Source of the DNA: Allodiplogaster sudhausi
Lineage: Eukaryota; Nematoda; Chromadorea; Rhabditida; Diplogasteridae
Direction of reading: 5' to 3'
DNA: 64,000 bases
NCBI GenBank assembly: GCA_945643635.1
Contig: CALZFC010000013.1
Coordinates: forward strand, 582,501 to 646,500
Shown: piece after piece, positions 16,501 to 26,800 of the stretch
Layout of the letters: every line of letters begins with the position of its first letter
Position numbering within the stretch: position 1 is the stretch's first letter
Notes under the pieces: generated by a model
The model's database searches: none
Seen by the model: the letters and a program-made list of their open reading frames with translations, nothing else
Told to the model about the DNA's origin: nothing
Translations under genes and position numbers: made by a program

Positions 16501-17520
16501 CTCAATTACTACCCCCAGGTACTATTTTAAATGATCTGTCGAAGACTATTGGAGAAGAGGTGGGGGGGGGGGGGTTGGGGTAACACTAGAGGAAGGGGTA
16601 CTATTATGGTAGCAGCTGGGCGAGACGCTTGCAGAGGTGTGTGTGCGAAGATACATATCATCATGTTTCTCTTTTGTTATTTTTCTTTCTCTTTTTATTT
16701 GTTTTTTTTTTTAAACAAATTTGTGGTGTTTTTCTTTTTTTTAAATAAATTTTTTTTAATAAACAATAAATTTTTTTACCTTTTAAGAAAATATAATTAA
16801 CTTTAGGAAATAAAACATTTAAAAAATATATCAAAAAATGGGTTACTTTTCAGGTGTTCACCCGACAGGAAATTGTCCGCCAAAAGCGTGAAGCGGTCAA
16901 AGCGTGGATTCAGCTCATCTCTTACTTGGTTGGTTTCTTTTTTCTTTTTTTTTTGCAATTTTTTTTTTAATTTTTTTAAACATTTATTTCTTGAATCTAG
17001 CCAAATACATGCATATGCACATGAAAATACATAAATATTGAAAATTTAATCTAATCTTTTCGACCTTGTCGGTTTAAAATGTATTAAAAATATCTTCTCA
17101 ATTTTGTTTCCGATTCAAGACAAATATACATATTCCTATTTAAACTGCTTTATTATTTGTATTCTTGTGTATTTTCTCGAAATGACAATGAGGAGCATCT
17201 GTACACAAAATTATTGTACATAATACGAATTAGTAATTTGTAGTGTATTGTATTTGAATTTCCCACAAAAATTACATTGTCCTTCGCTATTCAGGGAATG
17301 GAGGGCGGGAATTCAAATGCACATTTTCATCTTAATTAAAAAAAATCTATCTCCTAAATTCACTGCTAAATTCCCCATGTTTATTCTAATGCTGAAGCTA
17401 ATAGTTAGCCACACTGGGCCCTTTTGATGTGAAACGAAACTAATCAACCCTAACAATGGGACACTTAACACGAACGCGTTCCTATCACGGGTGTGGTTGA
17501 TTTCTTTCTTTCTCTCTCTT

Positions 17521-17563
<43 letters not shown>

Positions 17564-19395
17564 TACTCTCTATGCCTCCCCTCTCATCTCCTCTTTCTTC
17601 ATAGCTCAGAACAAGGTGAAGCATACCTTACCCACTCTTTATCTCTCTTGCTTGCTATCTTTCTCTTTCACTTTCTCTCTTTCTTCACTTTCTCTTGTTC
17701 TCTCTCTCTATCTCTCTCTCTTGCTTGCTCTCTTCGCCCAAAAAACCCTATCCTGTCCCCGCGGTCGTATTATATTAAGAAAACAATACTTCATTTCCGA
17801 TTTCTGTGCTTTTTTCTTTCTCGCTCTCTATCTCTTACATTCCTCGTTCTTCTCTCTCTATTTCTCTCTTTCTTTTTCTCTCTAACATTCTATCTTTGTC
17901 TCCATCTTTCTCTCTCTCTCCTTCTCTTGTGACTCCCTCTCACTTTATCTCTTCCTCCCTCTCTCTCTCCCTCTTTCTCTCCTCCGACTCTCTCTCTCTC
18001 TCTCTCTCTATCTCTCGCTCTCTCTTCTCCAATCTCTCTCATCTCCTGGGGTCTGGGTCGGCCAGCCGGTCGCCCGCTACACTCACTCACTTCCGGTGGG
18101 CGAACTGGAAGTGTGAATGTGTTTGACACGGCCGGTTAGTTTGAAAATTATCGAGAGAGGGAGAGAGAGAGGGAGAGTGAAAGATAGAGAGATAGAGAGA
18201 GAGCGAGAGAGAGCGAGAGAGAGACAGAAGGAGAGAGAGAGAGAGGATGAAGAGACATAAGGGAGAGGGGAGGGAGAACAGAGGGAGAGAGAGAGGGAAG
18301 AGAGAGCCTTGAGAAAGAAAGCCAAAAGTGGTGTTAGGCGGATAAGAAAACATTTGGAGAACTCTTCGACTATCCAAACGAAGCATTCTTCAGCGAGGTA
18401 GAGGAGTGCTAATGAGAGAGTGAGTGGAAGAGAGAGAGAGAGACAGAGAGAGAGAGAGAGGGACAGAGCGAAGCGGAGAAACAGAGAAGGCAAGAGAGAG
18501 ACAGAGAGAGGGTAGAGAGACAGAGAAAGGAAAGCGAAAGAGATGGTGGTATGTAGATTGAGGAAGAGTGATGGAAACATGTGGTTTGGTGCCGGTGCAG
18601 GAAGTACTATTGAAAATGTGAATTATCACTTCCAAACATTATCTTCATCGACTTCTAGCGCAGAAACCAAGTAAAAACTACGAAAACTGTGCAGAGTAGA
18701 ACTTTGAAAGAGTCTTTTTGAGAGAACTACTTGATGTACATTCATATACATACATACATAGGTGCCACTCCCCAGATCCGCTGCACTTTTACACCTTAAA
18801 CGTTTCTAACTTTTCAACCTCTAATAAGCCTAGAAACGTAAAAGAACCGCAGCGTATTCCTTGAAGAAAAATAAATGCTCACTTCTTCAAAAATCGACCT
18901 TGACCATCTCTTGAAAGTAGCCTTGAGAATGCCTACTTTATGAATGAAAAAGAGCTTTAGCGTGTGTGAAATACTAATTAAAGTAGAAAGAAACTAGTCG
19001 CCTCTCTCTCTAAAACTCTCTAGATCGCCTTTGTTTTTTTACTCAAAAAGGCGCGAAAGGCGGGAATTCAAAATTGAGTCTTTATCTCCTTTTAGTAGAA
19101 TGAAATGAAGAACTTTCTAGTCTGTAAACGCTAGTTCCGTGGTCATGTGTGTGTGCCAATTTTGTCAAGACATGACAGATCAAAGAAGAAAAAAAGACGA
19201 TTTCGTCAATAATCATCAGCACTCGTAGAGCCGTTTCCCTGATCTGGCGCACTAAAAATAGCTCTCTGCCGATTTTGGCGCTGTTTCTTATCCTATTCTT
19301 GCACTTGTTCCGTCACACACAACAGCGGCGCTTTCCTCTTTTGTCTCCTCTCTTTTCCATTTTCATCCTATTTTTCCTCTCCTTCATTTGATTGA

Positions 19396-19440
<45 letters not shown>

Positions 19441-20961
19441 CACCACTTCCAGCCGCGCGATTCTAACGCAATTAATTACTCACATCTCATGCTCCTTCAT
19501 ACTTTGTCTATCCAACTCTTTTTTAATCTCATTCCCTCTCTCTCTCTTTCCTCTCTCTGTTTTCCTCTCTTTCTCTCTCTCTCTCTCTCTCACTCTCGCT
19601 CAGCACGCTGCTTTCATCTCCTTGTCATTGGTCTCCTCTCTATATCTCTCTCACTCATCTCTGTCATGCTCTCCATAAAGATTTTAATAGCTTGGTCTAT
19701 GAACTCACCCACTGCTCCTGCTGTGCAGCTTCGATAACCTCTCCAAATTGGGTGTAAGTCGTAAATTGAAACAATCGGCGGGGGGGGGGGGGGGGGGGTT
19801 TGGAAAAGGGGGGAAAGGAGATTGGAATATGGCGTGAGTGAGCGGTGGTGCAGAATGATGCATACATATTTGGCTGTTTGCTCTTGAGGCGTCAACAGAC
19901 TAGCCAAGATTAGATTAACTCGTCAAGTCATTTTAAAGAGAGCAATTAAAGTAAGTCGCACACACCTCTCGCATCTTCCTCGTTTGGTCAGTAAGGGAAG
20001 GCAGAAATTAATTTGCAAACGTTTGATTTCATCGCCGCGTTCAGCTCCTCTCTAGAATTTTATGATCCGTCGAAACGAAAGATGGTTAAATGACCAAAAT
20101 GACCAGAGTTCAAAATGAAACATCGCACGAATCAGGGCAGGACACTGCATCCGAATTAGATGATTTCATTTGATATACGTATGATATCATTGATATCATC
20201 GGAATGATCCTTCCGTCCCTCCGCTCATTTTAGTGGATCCGCTCTCTCTTGACAAACGATTTACGATGAGCGCCTCAAACGGTGTGTGTGTGTATGCGCG
20301 AACTCTTCGATCAAACCATCGAAAAATGTTCAGAAGATTGTTTTGTGCTCAGCAGAAGAAGAAACAGAATGACGCGTTAGGCCAAATATCAATGACGTCT
20401 TGCTTCCACTTAGTAACTTCTCTCTTTGAATCGCTTTTACCCGACATTCAATACATGCTCATTGAAAAAAGGTAAATATATTAAATGTGACATTAATCTT
20501 TTTTTTTTCTTAAAAAAAAAACCGTCAAACTCACGCATACTTCAATTGAAATGACACGCTTTTCATTAAGGAAAAATGGCGCGAATTCAAAACAGTGTTT
20601 AAAGAGTCTTCCAGAGGAATACATATCGCGCCTAATAATGTTCTTTTTTCAGGTCGATCTCATGAAGTCTGGCTATATCTCCGAGTGCCGCCGTCGCCAG
20701 AATCGACCCTCCTTCGGGCACGCGGACGCACCTGAGGCACCGGTGGTGGTTGCTGCGGCTGACCGCGACGCGTCAGTTCACGCCGCGTCGCGGTCGAAGA
20801 ATGTTGACCGCGACGCGTCCACTCACGCGTCGCGGTCGATGATGGCCGCGTCGCCTGTCGCGTCGCGGTCGCCGGTCGGCCAGCCAATCAACTACAACAA
20901 TAATAATAATAACTCCCAACAACAGCAACAACAGCAGCAAGCCACTACCGTACTCCAATAA
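2753..20961 (+). CDS. nematode-type globin, multi-exon, extended N- and C-termini
   Basis: Heme-binding globin, probably cytoplasmic or membrane-associated. Exons I can support: 2,753-2,892, 3,483-3,575, 4,019-4,111, 4,688-4,754, 5,148-5,217, 16,009-16,110, 16,370-16,462, 16,854-16,928 and 20,653-20,961 (TAA). The A helix reads LLISTWAKLRRDQHVFSQ; the B/C region reads SREIFQKM; an E-helix His lies in LNAHFRYL; the proximal (F8) His is in IGTRHCAMSE; G/H helices read VWEQLGETLAEV and AVKAWIQLISYL. These are globin-family landmarks. The long tail carries DRDAS/HASRS repeats, then poly-Asn and poly-Gln. Phases agree except between 4,754 and 5,148 (phase 0 against phase 2), so a small exon or altered splice site is missing. 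The true start is unresolved: the frame is open at 2,753, and an internal ATG at 3,556 gives MGGNTS. The 10.8-kb intron 5,218-16,008 contains the TTR-like array on the other strand. Confidence 0.75.
3680..3890. repeat. imperfect tandem repeat, TTTTAGTACAGATTCA type
   Basis: Roughly ten degenerate copies of a 20-25 bp unit built from GATTCATTTTAGTAC and GAATAATTTTAGAACA lie in a globin intron. Non-coding. Confidence 0.7.
4112..4232. repeat. GA-rich tract
   Basis: Purine-rich (GAGAGAGG)n tract starting at the donor of globin exon 4,019-4,111. It is complementary in sense to the CT tract at 2.3-2.75 kb, so a transcript carrying both could fold back. Confidence 0.85.
4540..4645. repeat. (TA)n microsatellite
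   Basis: TATATA run with minor interruptions inside a globin intron. Non-coding. Confidence 0.9.
5715..5864. mobile_element. 150-bp MITE with inverted termini and 9-bp target duplication
   Basis: The left end starts GGCAGTTTGTAAAGTTCATC and the right end is its near-perfect inverse (28 bp, few mismatches). The flanks ATCTACTTC (5,706-5,714) and ATCTACCTC (5,865-5,873) match at 8 of 9 positions, as expected for a target-site duplication. Inside are further copies of a GATGAACTTTACAACA motif. A 9-bp duplication suggests Mutator- or Merlin-type mobilisation; no transposase is present. Confidence 0.75.
5872..6110. repeat. segmental duplication, copy 1 (copy 2 at 8,498-8,720)
   Basis: Shares long stretches with 8,498-8,720, including AAAAAAAACTTACCAGGGAA and AATCCCTTGAAAATTTAC. 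It belongs to the upstream spacer of the TTR-like repeat unit, showing that this array expanded by duplicating gene plus flank. Similar spacer duplications link 6,460-6,600 with 6,915-7,030 (both contain ATGCGGCACAAAA and TTTGGTCTCTGG-like segments). Confidence 0.7.
6205..6270 (-). pseudogene. TTR-like gene fragment (3' end of last exon)
   Basis: The minus strand encodes RVPIDLSGGHDYDSLKETCE followed by a stop at 6,205-6,207, matching the C-terminus of the TTR-like copy at 7,114 almost residue for residue. Nothing upstream of it is recognisable, so this is a truncated copy. Confidence 0.75.
7114..7799 (-). pseudogene. transthyretin-like secreted protein, copy A, frameshifted
   Basis: Three exons on the minus strand. 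Exon 1 (ATG at 7,797-7,799) encodes a signal peptide, MARFSVLVLSGAFALFSLAS, then ATFTLYCRKDWLKN. Exon 2 (about 7,432-7,513) reads TRMNVTVDGKTEHT; exon 3 (to stop at 7,114) reads DSYCLKIVHICNRKC and ends DLSGGHDYGSLKDTCE. Order and cysteines fit nematode TTR-like proteins (TTR-52/Pfam TTL type): TLYC, VeLWD, dYCLKIvHiCn, DL. Compared with copies C and D, exon 1 lacks one base in the VELWDY codons near 7,665, shifting the frame. The intron between exons 2 and 3 has no stop in frame. An acceptor (TCCTAG) lies just before the ATG, so a 5' UTR exon is likely. Function: TTL proteins are extracellular and mostly of unknown role. Confidence 0.75.
7895..7995 (-). promoter_or_regulatory. TATA promoter and 5' UTR exon of TTR-like copy A
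   Basis: The minus strand reads CCTTTGAAAACCGTATAAAA (TATA box at 7,981-7,987), then a conserved block ending GTCGACTCTGG before a GT donor. The same block precedes copies B, C and D, with the TATA degraded only in B. Confidence 0.6.
8140..9060. other. spacer of the TTR-like array, no gene seen
   Basis: AT-rich DNA with the second copy of the 5,872 segment at 8,498-8,720. Short open frames in either strand show no coding signature. Nothing else is supportable. Confidence 0.5.
9080..9450 (-). pseudogene. TTR-like copy B, broken last exon
   Basis: The minus strand carries EDKYFIKII after a TTACAG acceptor (about 9,435), then CHTKCPTKAWSCVPVNQY in another frame, and the C-terminal motif QLSIDLSTGHNYGSPEG near 9,090-9,150 separated by unrelated bases. 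Frame changes and loss of exons 1-2 make it a pseudogene, although a degraded version of the family promoter survives at 9,530-9,650. Confidence 0.65.
9530..9650 (-). promoter_or_regulatory. degenerate TTR-like family promoter (copy B)
   Basis: Matches the promoter/5' UTR block of copies A, C and D, but the TATA box reads TACAAAC (9,621-9,628 complement). The exon 1 that should follow is absent. Confidence 0.5.
10355..11273 (-). pseudogene. TTR-like copy C, premature stop
   Basis: Exon 1 (ATG 11,271-11,273) reads MARFSLLFLIGAFELFSLAS then ATFTLYCRKDWLKN and VTVELWDYS, with the frame intact. Exon 2 (about 10,823-10,905) reads DLPVDGKTEHTISGDAHNYF followed by GTAAGT. Exon 3 reads DKYFLKIIHRCRSDCPKSVW and ends DVPIDLSGGHDYESLKDHCE at stop 10,355. 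After SDDE the next codon is TAG where copy D has TGG (Trp), giving a stop about 38 residues before the end. The exon 3 acceptor region has been copied five times (see 10,547). Family role and location as for copy A. Confidence 0.7.
10547..10726 (-). repeat. five 36-bp tandem copies of an intron/exon acceptor boundary
   Basis: Units start at 10,547, 10,583, 10,619, 10,655 and 10,691, an exact 36-bp period. Each holds the sense-strand segment TTACAG/GACAAGTACTTCCTGAAG, that is, the acceptor and first codons of exon 3. The two units furthest upstream in the gene are the most decayed. The same duplication occurs three times in copy D. Confidence 0.9.
11370..11465 (-). promoter_or_regulatory. TATA promoter and 5' UTR exon of TTR-like copy C
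   Basis: Minus strand CTTTGAAATGCATATAAAAA (TATA at 11,447-11,453), conserved GAACGAAGAATGAGG-type block in reverse, and a donor CTCTGG/GTACGC around 11,390. Confidence 0.55.
12152..13675. mobile_element. 1.5-kb tyrosine-recombinase element with inverted termini
   Basis: The arms 12,152-12,181 and 13,646-13,675 are inverted copies sharing GTTTGAA and CCCTCTCAGAGA. Just inside each end is a GAGCG-rich stretch (GAAGCGGTAGCGAGCGG on the left, GGAGCGTAGCGAACTG outside the right arm). The only gene inside is the recombinase. GC content is clearly above the surrounding DNA, which suggests recent insertion into the TTR-like array. No reverse transcriptase is present, so this is not a complete DIRS element; it could be Crypton-like or a deletion derivative. 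Confidence 0.55.
12426..13333 (+). pseudogene. tyrosine recombinase (phage-integrase fold), frameshifted
   Basis: The N-terminal SAM-like core-binding region runs from MTDAIWRAAGQSMAASTRKM (12,426) through FADGASAATLTTATAAFKTA. The frame is then disturbed at about 12,690-12,745 (frameshift or small intron) and resumes as the catalytic domain. MAALLRVSEAVALQRKDV holds the first catalytic Arg; TPHQLRVG holds the His-x-x-Arg. About 13,240 the frame shifts by one base, and the correct continuation, GRWRSVGGMSLYIKDSLPA with stop at about 13,331-13,333, contains the GRW box and the Tyr nucleophile candidate. All catalytic parts are present, but in different frames, so the copy is probably dead. Enzyme class: site-specific DNA recombinase. 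Confidence 0.75.
14262..14360 (-). repeat. three 36-bp tandem copies of the exon 3 acceptor
   Basis: Units start at 14,262, 14,298 and 14,334, with the same unit and period as in copy C. Two of the three carry a substitution (CAGAAAG instead of CAGGAAG). Confidence 0.85.
14709..14978. mobile_element. GC-rich foldback element, hAT-like right end
   Basis: Both ends are built of GGGCC/GGCCC blocks in opposite orientation: left CAGGGCCGGGCCGGGCCC, right, read on the minus strand, CAGAGGTGCAAACGGGCCC. CAGAGGTG followed by AAACGGG is typical of hAT termini. I could not match 8-bp flanks, so the left boundary is uncertain. No coding capacity. Confidence 0.45.
15400..15500 (-). promoter_or_regulatory. 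TATA promoter and 5' UTR exon of TTR-like copy D
   Basis: Minus strand CCTTTGAAATCCGTATAAAA (TATA at 15,481-15,487), the family block ending GTCGACTCTGG, then a donor. TTGTTCCAG directly precedes the start codon at 15,279, which fits an intron in the 5' UTR. Confidence 0.6.
16608..16650 (+). repeat. partial duplicate of a globin exon end including its donor
   Basis: AGCTGGGCGAGACGCTTGCAG followed by AGGTGTGTG repeats the last 25 bases or so of exon 16,370-16,462 plus the donor, 170 bp downstream. It creates a second potential donor. Between the copies is a G-rich patch (16,560-16,600). Confidence 0.8.
17490..18040. repeat. CT-rich tract in the last globin intron
   Basis: About 550 bp of CTCT/TTTCTC repeat with two ordinary interruptions. 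It is followed at 18,150-18,560 by about 400 bp of GA repeat, an inverted arrangement. Confidence 0.9.
18150..18560. repeat. GA-rich tract, inverse of the preceding CT tract
   Basis: GAGAGAGGGAGA-type purine run interrupted near 18,310-18,420. In the globin pre-mRNA this lies about 110 nt after the complementary UC-rich segment. Confidence 0.9.
18600..20650. other. rest of last globin intron, no gene seen
   Basis: Ordinary intron DNA with CT tracts at 19,400-19,435 and 19,530-19,680 and an 18-base poly-G run near 19,780-19,798. Short open frames lack any recognisable domain. Confidence 0.5.
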
Positions 20962-21060
20962 AATCGATTATTTGGGCAGCTACCGTAATCCAATAATCAG
21001 GGAGTGGCGGAAATTTGAAAAAAAAATTTCTCTTTAAATCATCTAACTACGCCGTCTTCT

Positions 21061-21097
<37 letters not shown>

Positions 21098-21923
21098 ACG
21101 AAATATATTCTGCCATTTGAGTAAATAAAAAGGGCCAAATTTACAATATACAAACAATATTTGTTTCTTCGATTATTATTGATCTCATATTAGCGCCTGT
21201 TCTCTATATTGAAGCTTCCAGAATTTGTCACAAATGATAAGTAGAGTAATTTTTAAGCCTTACAATTAGTATTGTTTTCCTCGAGCTCGACATTTGTCCA
21301 TCAGAGAATCATTTAAAAAAACGGAATTTTGAATTTTTTTTATTGACTGCTTCAAAATATTTTAAATAAATAAAACTTACTCCGAGCGCGAGTTGAATCA
21401 ACTCCGCTAGTTGTTGTATATAAACAACTTTTTGCAAAAAAAAAAACTATTCCAGAGCAAACTTCCTGATTAATTGATAAGAATTCTAGAGGATCATTGA
21501 TGTGCAATTGTTACTATTCTTCAATTATCTTGGCTTTGCGACATCTTTTGCTTTGCTCTATTCTTAATCTTCCGCTACAGCTTTTCGCTAATTGTTGTGC
21601 ATCTCTTTTTGTATTACTTCTTCATTCACCATCCCGAAACACCTCATGTACTACCGTTTATAAATCAAATGAAATTAAAGTCTGTAACACTTTTGTAAAC
21701 TTACTTACATCTGCTGTATATGATAACTTTTTGATAAACGGGTTGTATTTTATATTTTCTTTTTCTTCCCTCTCGTGTGTTGACGTAAACAAATTGAAGA
21801 ACCAACGAAAGACAGACAAAAACGCAAACTATACGTTTTTACTTCTTAGGTGTTGTTGAAAACAGAGAGATAAGTTACGAGGGAGAGAAGTGATAGTTTA
21901 CAAGAAAACAGAGACAGACAGAC

Positions 21924-21973
<50 letters not shown>

Positions 21974-22211
21974 TGAGTGAGAGAGAAAGAGAGAGAGAGA
22001 GAAACAGAGCGAAAGGAATGAAAGAGATAGAGAGGAAGAGCAAGAGAGAGAAAGAGAAAGCAGAGAATGTAAGAAAAAGAGAGAGATAGAAAATTCACGT
22101 GTGTATGTGTATAGGCTACTGTGACGTTTTGCACAGAAACGGAAGAGGGGGCGGTGACATAAGCGCGCCAAGTTTGGTGAGCAGCAGAGGAAGTGAGAAT
22201 GAGAGAGATAT

Positions 22212-22244
<33 letters not shown>

Positions 22245-22873
22245 CGAGCAAAGAAGCAGAGACAATAATGAAGAGTGATAAGGCGGCGGTGATCAGAATA
22301 CATGCCTTCTTCTTCGCATAGGCGGCACAAGCGCGGGACGATCTTCTTCCTTCCTCTTTTTGCTGGTGTCATCTGCCTTTATGTGTAGTAGGCCGATCTG
22401 ACCCAGTCGAGTGATGATGCCCCTTTGAACGCCCTCCCCCTTCTTATCACCCCCCCCCCCCCCACTCCAACCAATAAATTTTACCTGTCAGGAGGTCTAA
22501 CTAGTCATCTTTTTTCCGGTTTTTACAACTTTCTGAACATTATTTCGACTGTGTGTACTTTTACAGCGAGTTTGGCGAGTAAAGAAAGAGAGAGAGGAGA
22601 GAGAAAGAGAGGAGAGGGATAGAGCGAGAGAGTGAGAGACAGAGAAAGAGAGAGTGAGAGAGAAAGAGAGAGAGAGAGAGAGAAAGAGAAAGAGAGCAAG
22701 TGTTAAAGATAACACCTGTGTTGAAGCTGACCTTTCCGATGGTATGCCAAGTATGCGAGGGAGAGACTGTTAAGAAATGGAGAGGGTTTGCTAATTACTC
22801 TGGCGTGACTTTTTTCGCTCGCTTGCAAACGCGGTCGCCATCTCATTATCTCTCGCATAACATCAGTTCATGC

Positions 22874-22910
<37 letters not shown>

Positions 22911-23297
22911 TGATCCTAATCTTTCCAATCCTCTCTCTCTCTCTGACTCTCATTAAATATCTCTCTTGACCTCTCCTTCTCTCTTTCTCTCTCTCTCTCT
23001 CGTTTTTATCATCTGCATTTCCACCGATATGTCTATCACATCCTCTCTCACCTTCTCTTTCTCTTTCTCTCTCTCTCTCTTTCTCTCTCTCTCTCCCTCT
23101 TTCCTTCTCTCTCTCTCTCTCTCCACTACCCATCTCGAAATGTCTCTCTTATCAGTGATCCAGTGGTCTTGACTCTGGCCGGTCGGCCCGCGTCTCGTTG
23201 ACGTTTTTGCTATTCCACCACACGGTCGAGGGGCAAACCTTCCAAGGACCTTCCAAGGAAGCCCCCCACTCTTGTTTTTCTTCTTTTTTTTGGCACA
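20962..23297. other. intergenic region between globin and LGR genes
   Basis: Contains CT (21,063-21,098), GA (21,860-22,260 and 22,585-22,700) and CT (22,870-23,130) tracts, a G/C homopolymer (22,450-22,462) and otherwise AT-rich DNA. The globin poly(A) site and the GPCR promoter must lie here, but I cannot identify a convincing TATA box or poly(A) signal beyond several AATAAA-like runs near 21,120-21,370. Confidence 0.5.
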
Positions 23298-23816
23298 ATG
23301 CCAAAACCCCCGATAACTCGGGCTCACCTCAGCATTCTAATGCTGACGTCATCGTCATTGCTACTTCTTCTACTGGTTTCTACTCCGGGAGCCGGCGCCC
23401 TCGAGTCAATGCCAATTTTGGACCCACGTCTAATCAATAAGAAGGTATAGCTAGAGCAAGGCCGGCTTTTATCAACTATTGGTCAATATCATAGGGCAGA
23501 AGGAGAGAATAGGATGGGGGTATTGAATGTTATTGATTTCTAAAGCTAATTACATACATATATATTTCTTAAAGAAAAAAAAATAGCGAAAAGATGCTAA
23601 ACCCTTCTTTCATAATTTAAATAATTATTAAATTAGAAGTAGCTTTCGTACCTTTAAATGTATTTCACATGTCCTTGTGTCGCCGCCTCCTTTAAAGATG
23701 GATATAAGCGTGACTTAAGTCTCAAAAGTTGGAGGCGAGTGATCAGTGAAAACGAAGGCAGCAGAAGGCTGCCGTATTATCTCGCTCTTTACCTTTATCA
23801 ATGCAATGTCAAAGCT

Positions 23817-23862
<46 letters not shown>

Positions 23863-26800
23863 CAGAGAAAGCGAGGATTATCTTGCGAGCAAAGATGTCA
23901 CTCGTTTTCAGAACAAACGTCACATGATTGATTTTTATTTAAATATCTTTTTTAATGCCGTTATGCGTCTTCTCCAAAAAGAAAGCTCCTCCTGAATTTG
24001 TTCAAGTACTATCTGTGAGAAGAATACAGCTTACGTGAGAGCAAATTGCCACCTTTCCTGCCTTCCTAATATCATTTCTCTCGCCACTAAAACCGCCATA
24101 TCATAGCAGCAATAGAAATGATTTATTTATTGTTTATAAGAAACAAGTTCAAAAAATGTCAAATTTATCGCCATCTAAAATGTAAACATTTGTTTAAAAA
24201 AACAAAATTCTAAAAACCAAATTCAAATTTCCCGCCCTAGTCCTGCCGGCAGCGTCTGCTGGGCGCGCCTGGCAACTCTTCTTCCTCGTCGTCCGCGTGC
24301 GCGTGCGTGTCGCGCGTGCGTGCCATCATCGCATCCGATTGCTGTTGTATTGGGCGGGCGGGCGGCGCGGAGCTGCCGCGAGAGCTGCCGCTTCATCTAC
24401 GGTCATTGTTAGTGGAATCAATTGATTGCTCTCGATATCAGTCAATTAAGTAGCCTACCGATCAATTAATTGATTAATTGATTATCTTCAAAATCAATCG
24501 ATAACTTAATCGATCAATTAATCGATTACTTCAATCGATGGGAAAAACGGTCGGTGCAATCAATCTCCTCCATTAATTGAATCGATCGATCACAATCTGA
24601 GCCTTGCAACAAAACAACAAAAAAACTATCTGTCTGTCGATTAATACTTGCAAACATCAGATTGATCGTTAATCAAATAGAGCATGTCATATCTAAATCT
24701 TTCATCGAATGTTATTAAAGCGCTCGCCGTAAAATATGTACCACCCATCGAAAAAGAGATGGCTTGAACATAATGTGTTGTAAATTTCTAATTTAAATGA
24801 TAATTAAAATATAGAGATTAATTAATTAAATCGATTAATTAAATACATCATCTCCCTATCAGACTTCTCTTCAACATCAGCATCGAGCGCATCTCAGCGT
24901 CCGCCTTTGAGAAGTATCCGAATCTGGAGGAGATGTATGACTTTTATTTCTTTTTACGCGCTTTTCTTCTATTTATCTAATATATCTTTGTTCTATTCTA
25001 TATTTAATCCTATCATTTTATTGCACTTATTATTATTAATACTTATGAGAGAATCTATGTATTAGCTGTGAGCGCGCTTTTTAGTGCTTGGTTTAATCGA
25101 TTTAATATTTTTCACTGCTTAACTATGTATATTGACTCGCTCGGGTGGCTTGATTCTGATTGCCATTTTTGACGTAATTCACGCTGTAATTCTCCGTGAT
25201 CTCTCTCAATCTCTCTCTCAATCTCTCTCTCTCGCTCTCTCTCACTCTCAGCTCACTAGTTTTCGCTCTCTCGCTTTCTCCCCATCTCTCGCCCTCTCAA
25301 TTCTCTCGTTTTCTCGACCCGCTAAAGCGCTTCTTAACTTTGATCACATGTCTATTCTCATTTTCTCCTCTTCCCTTAGCATAGGTGACATTCCTCATGG
25401 ACAGAATAATCTCATATGGATTACCGTATTATGTGTTGCATGCGTCTAGCGAGCATACATAGAGAAGAAAAAAAGGGGAGAGTGAGAGAGAGAGAGAGAG
25501 ATAGGGCGAGAGAAAGAGAAGAGAAAGAGAGAGATGAGAAAGACTACCAAATGATCAGAAAACAATGAATTGTAAGAAGATTTTAAAAAGTTGATGGAAT
25601 TAAAATTTGGCGGGGAATTCAAATTAACTTACTTAATTAATTATTTGTTTTAAGTATAATAAAAATGCTTATTGCTTAGTGAGCTGCTGCACATGCCAAG
25701 TCTGACGTCATTCGACGCTGACGCGCTCACGCCACTGCCGCTTTTAAGGCGACTGTCAGTTCAGCTTTTCACTCTAGCTCTCTTTCTGTCTCTTTCTCTC
25801 TCTGTCCCTGTCTCTCTCTCTCTTTCTTGCTCTCTTTCTTTCTCGCTCGTTCTCTCTCCCTCTCTCTCTCAACCTTTTATTTTCATTATTAGAAAAAACA
25901 ATATTCAATCGACAACCGCTGGATTTCACAAGCTGCTAGCTTGTAAAAGGATAAGTACAAAATGTTTGACGATTGCTTGGTTCTCGATGTTCTTATTATT
26001 ATAAGTTGTTCTTCATCTCCTCACTCTCCCCCACTCCCTCTCTCTCAGTTTCTATTGCTTCCTTTCTCTCTATCAGTCTCTCTCTCTTATTCGCTCTCTC
26101 CCTCTCCCTCATTCCCTGTGTTCCCACTCTTTCTGTCTCACTCATTTTCTCTGCCCCCTGTTTTATTTGTTATAAAAACAATATTCAATCAATCGACAAC
26201 CGCTGGATTTCATGAGTTGCCCGCTTGTAAATGTAAAAGACCGAAATGGTAAACGATTTCAGAGATCTTGACGATCCTGTTATTGTAAGCTAATTGCTCC
26301 TCATATTCGTATCCTCTTTATCTTCGTCCTCTCTCCCTCACTCCCTCCATCTCCATCTCTATATTTCTTTCTTTCTCTCTATCGCACTTTCGCTCTCTCT
26401 CTCTTTATCTCTCTCTCTCTTTATCTCTCACTCTCTTTTTCTCCTACTCTCCTTCTCTCTCGCTCTCTCTCTTTATCTCTCTTTCTCTCTTTATCTCTCA
26501 CTCTCTTTTTCTCCTACTCTCCTTCTCTCTCTCTCCATCCCTCGCTTTTCAGACGCATCACTGATTGCCGGCAGCTGATCGAGATGCCCGGTGTGCTGTT
26601 CACAAACAACTTCAAGATTCAGAGTCTGTACGCTGGTTGATTTATTTTTTTTGGAATTTCAAATTTTAAATTTTCGCGCCATTTCTTCCACATTTTACGA
26701 TAATGCCTTTCAACTAAGCACAGTTGAGAACATGGAAACAAAAAAAATAGTAGATTCCTTTCGTCCGCAAAGTGAGGGAAGAAACTGAGAAAAGACGCTC

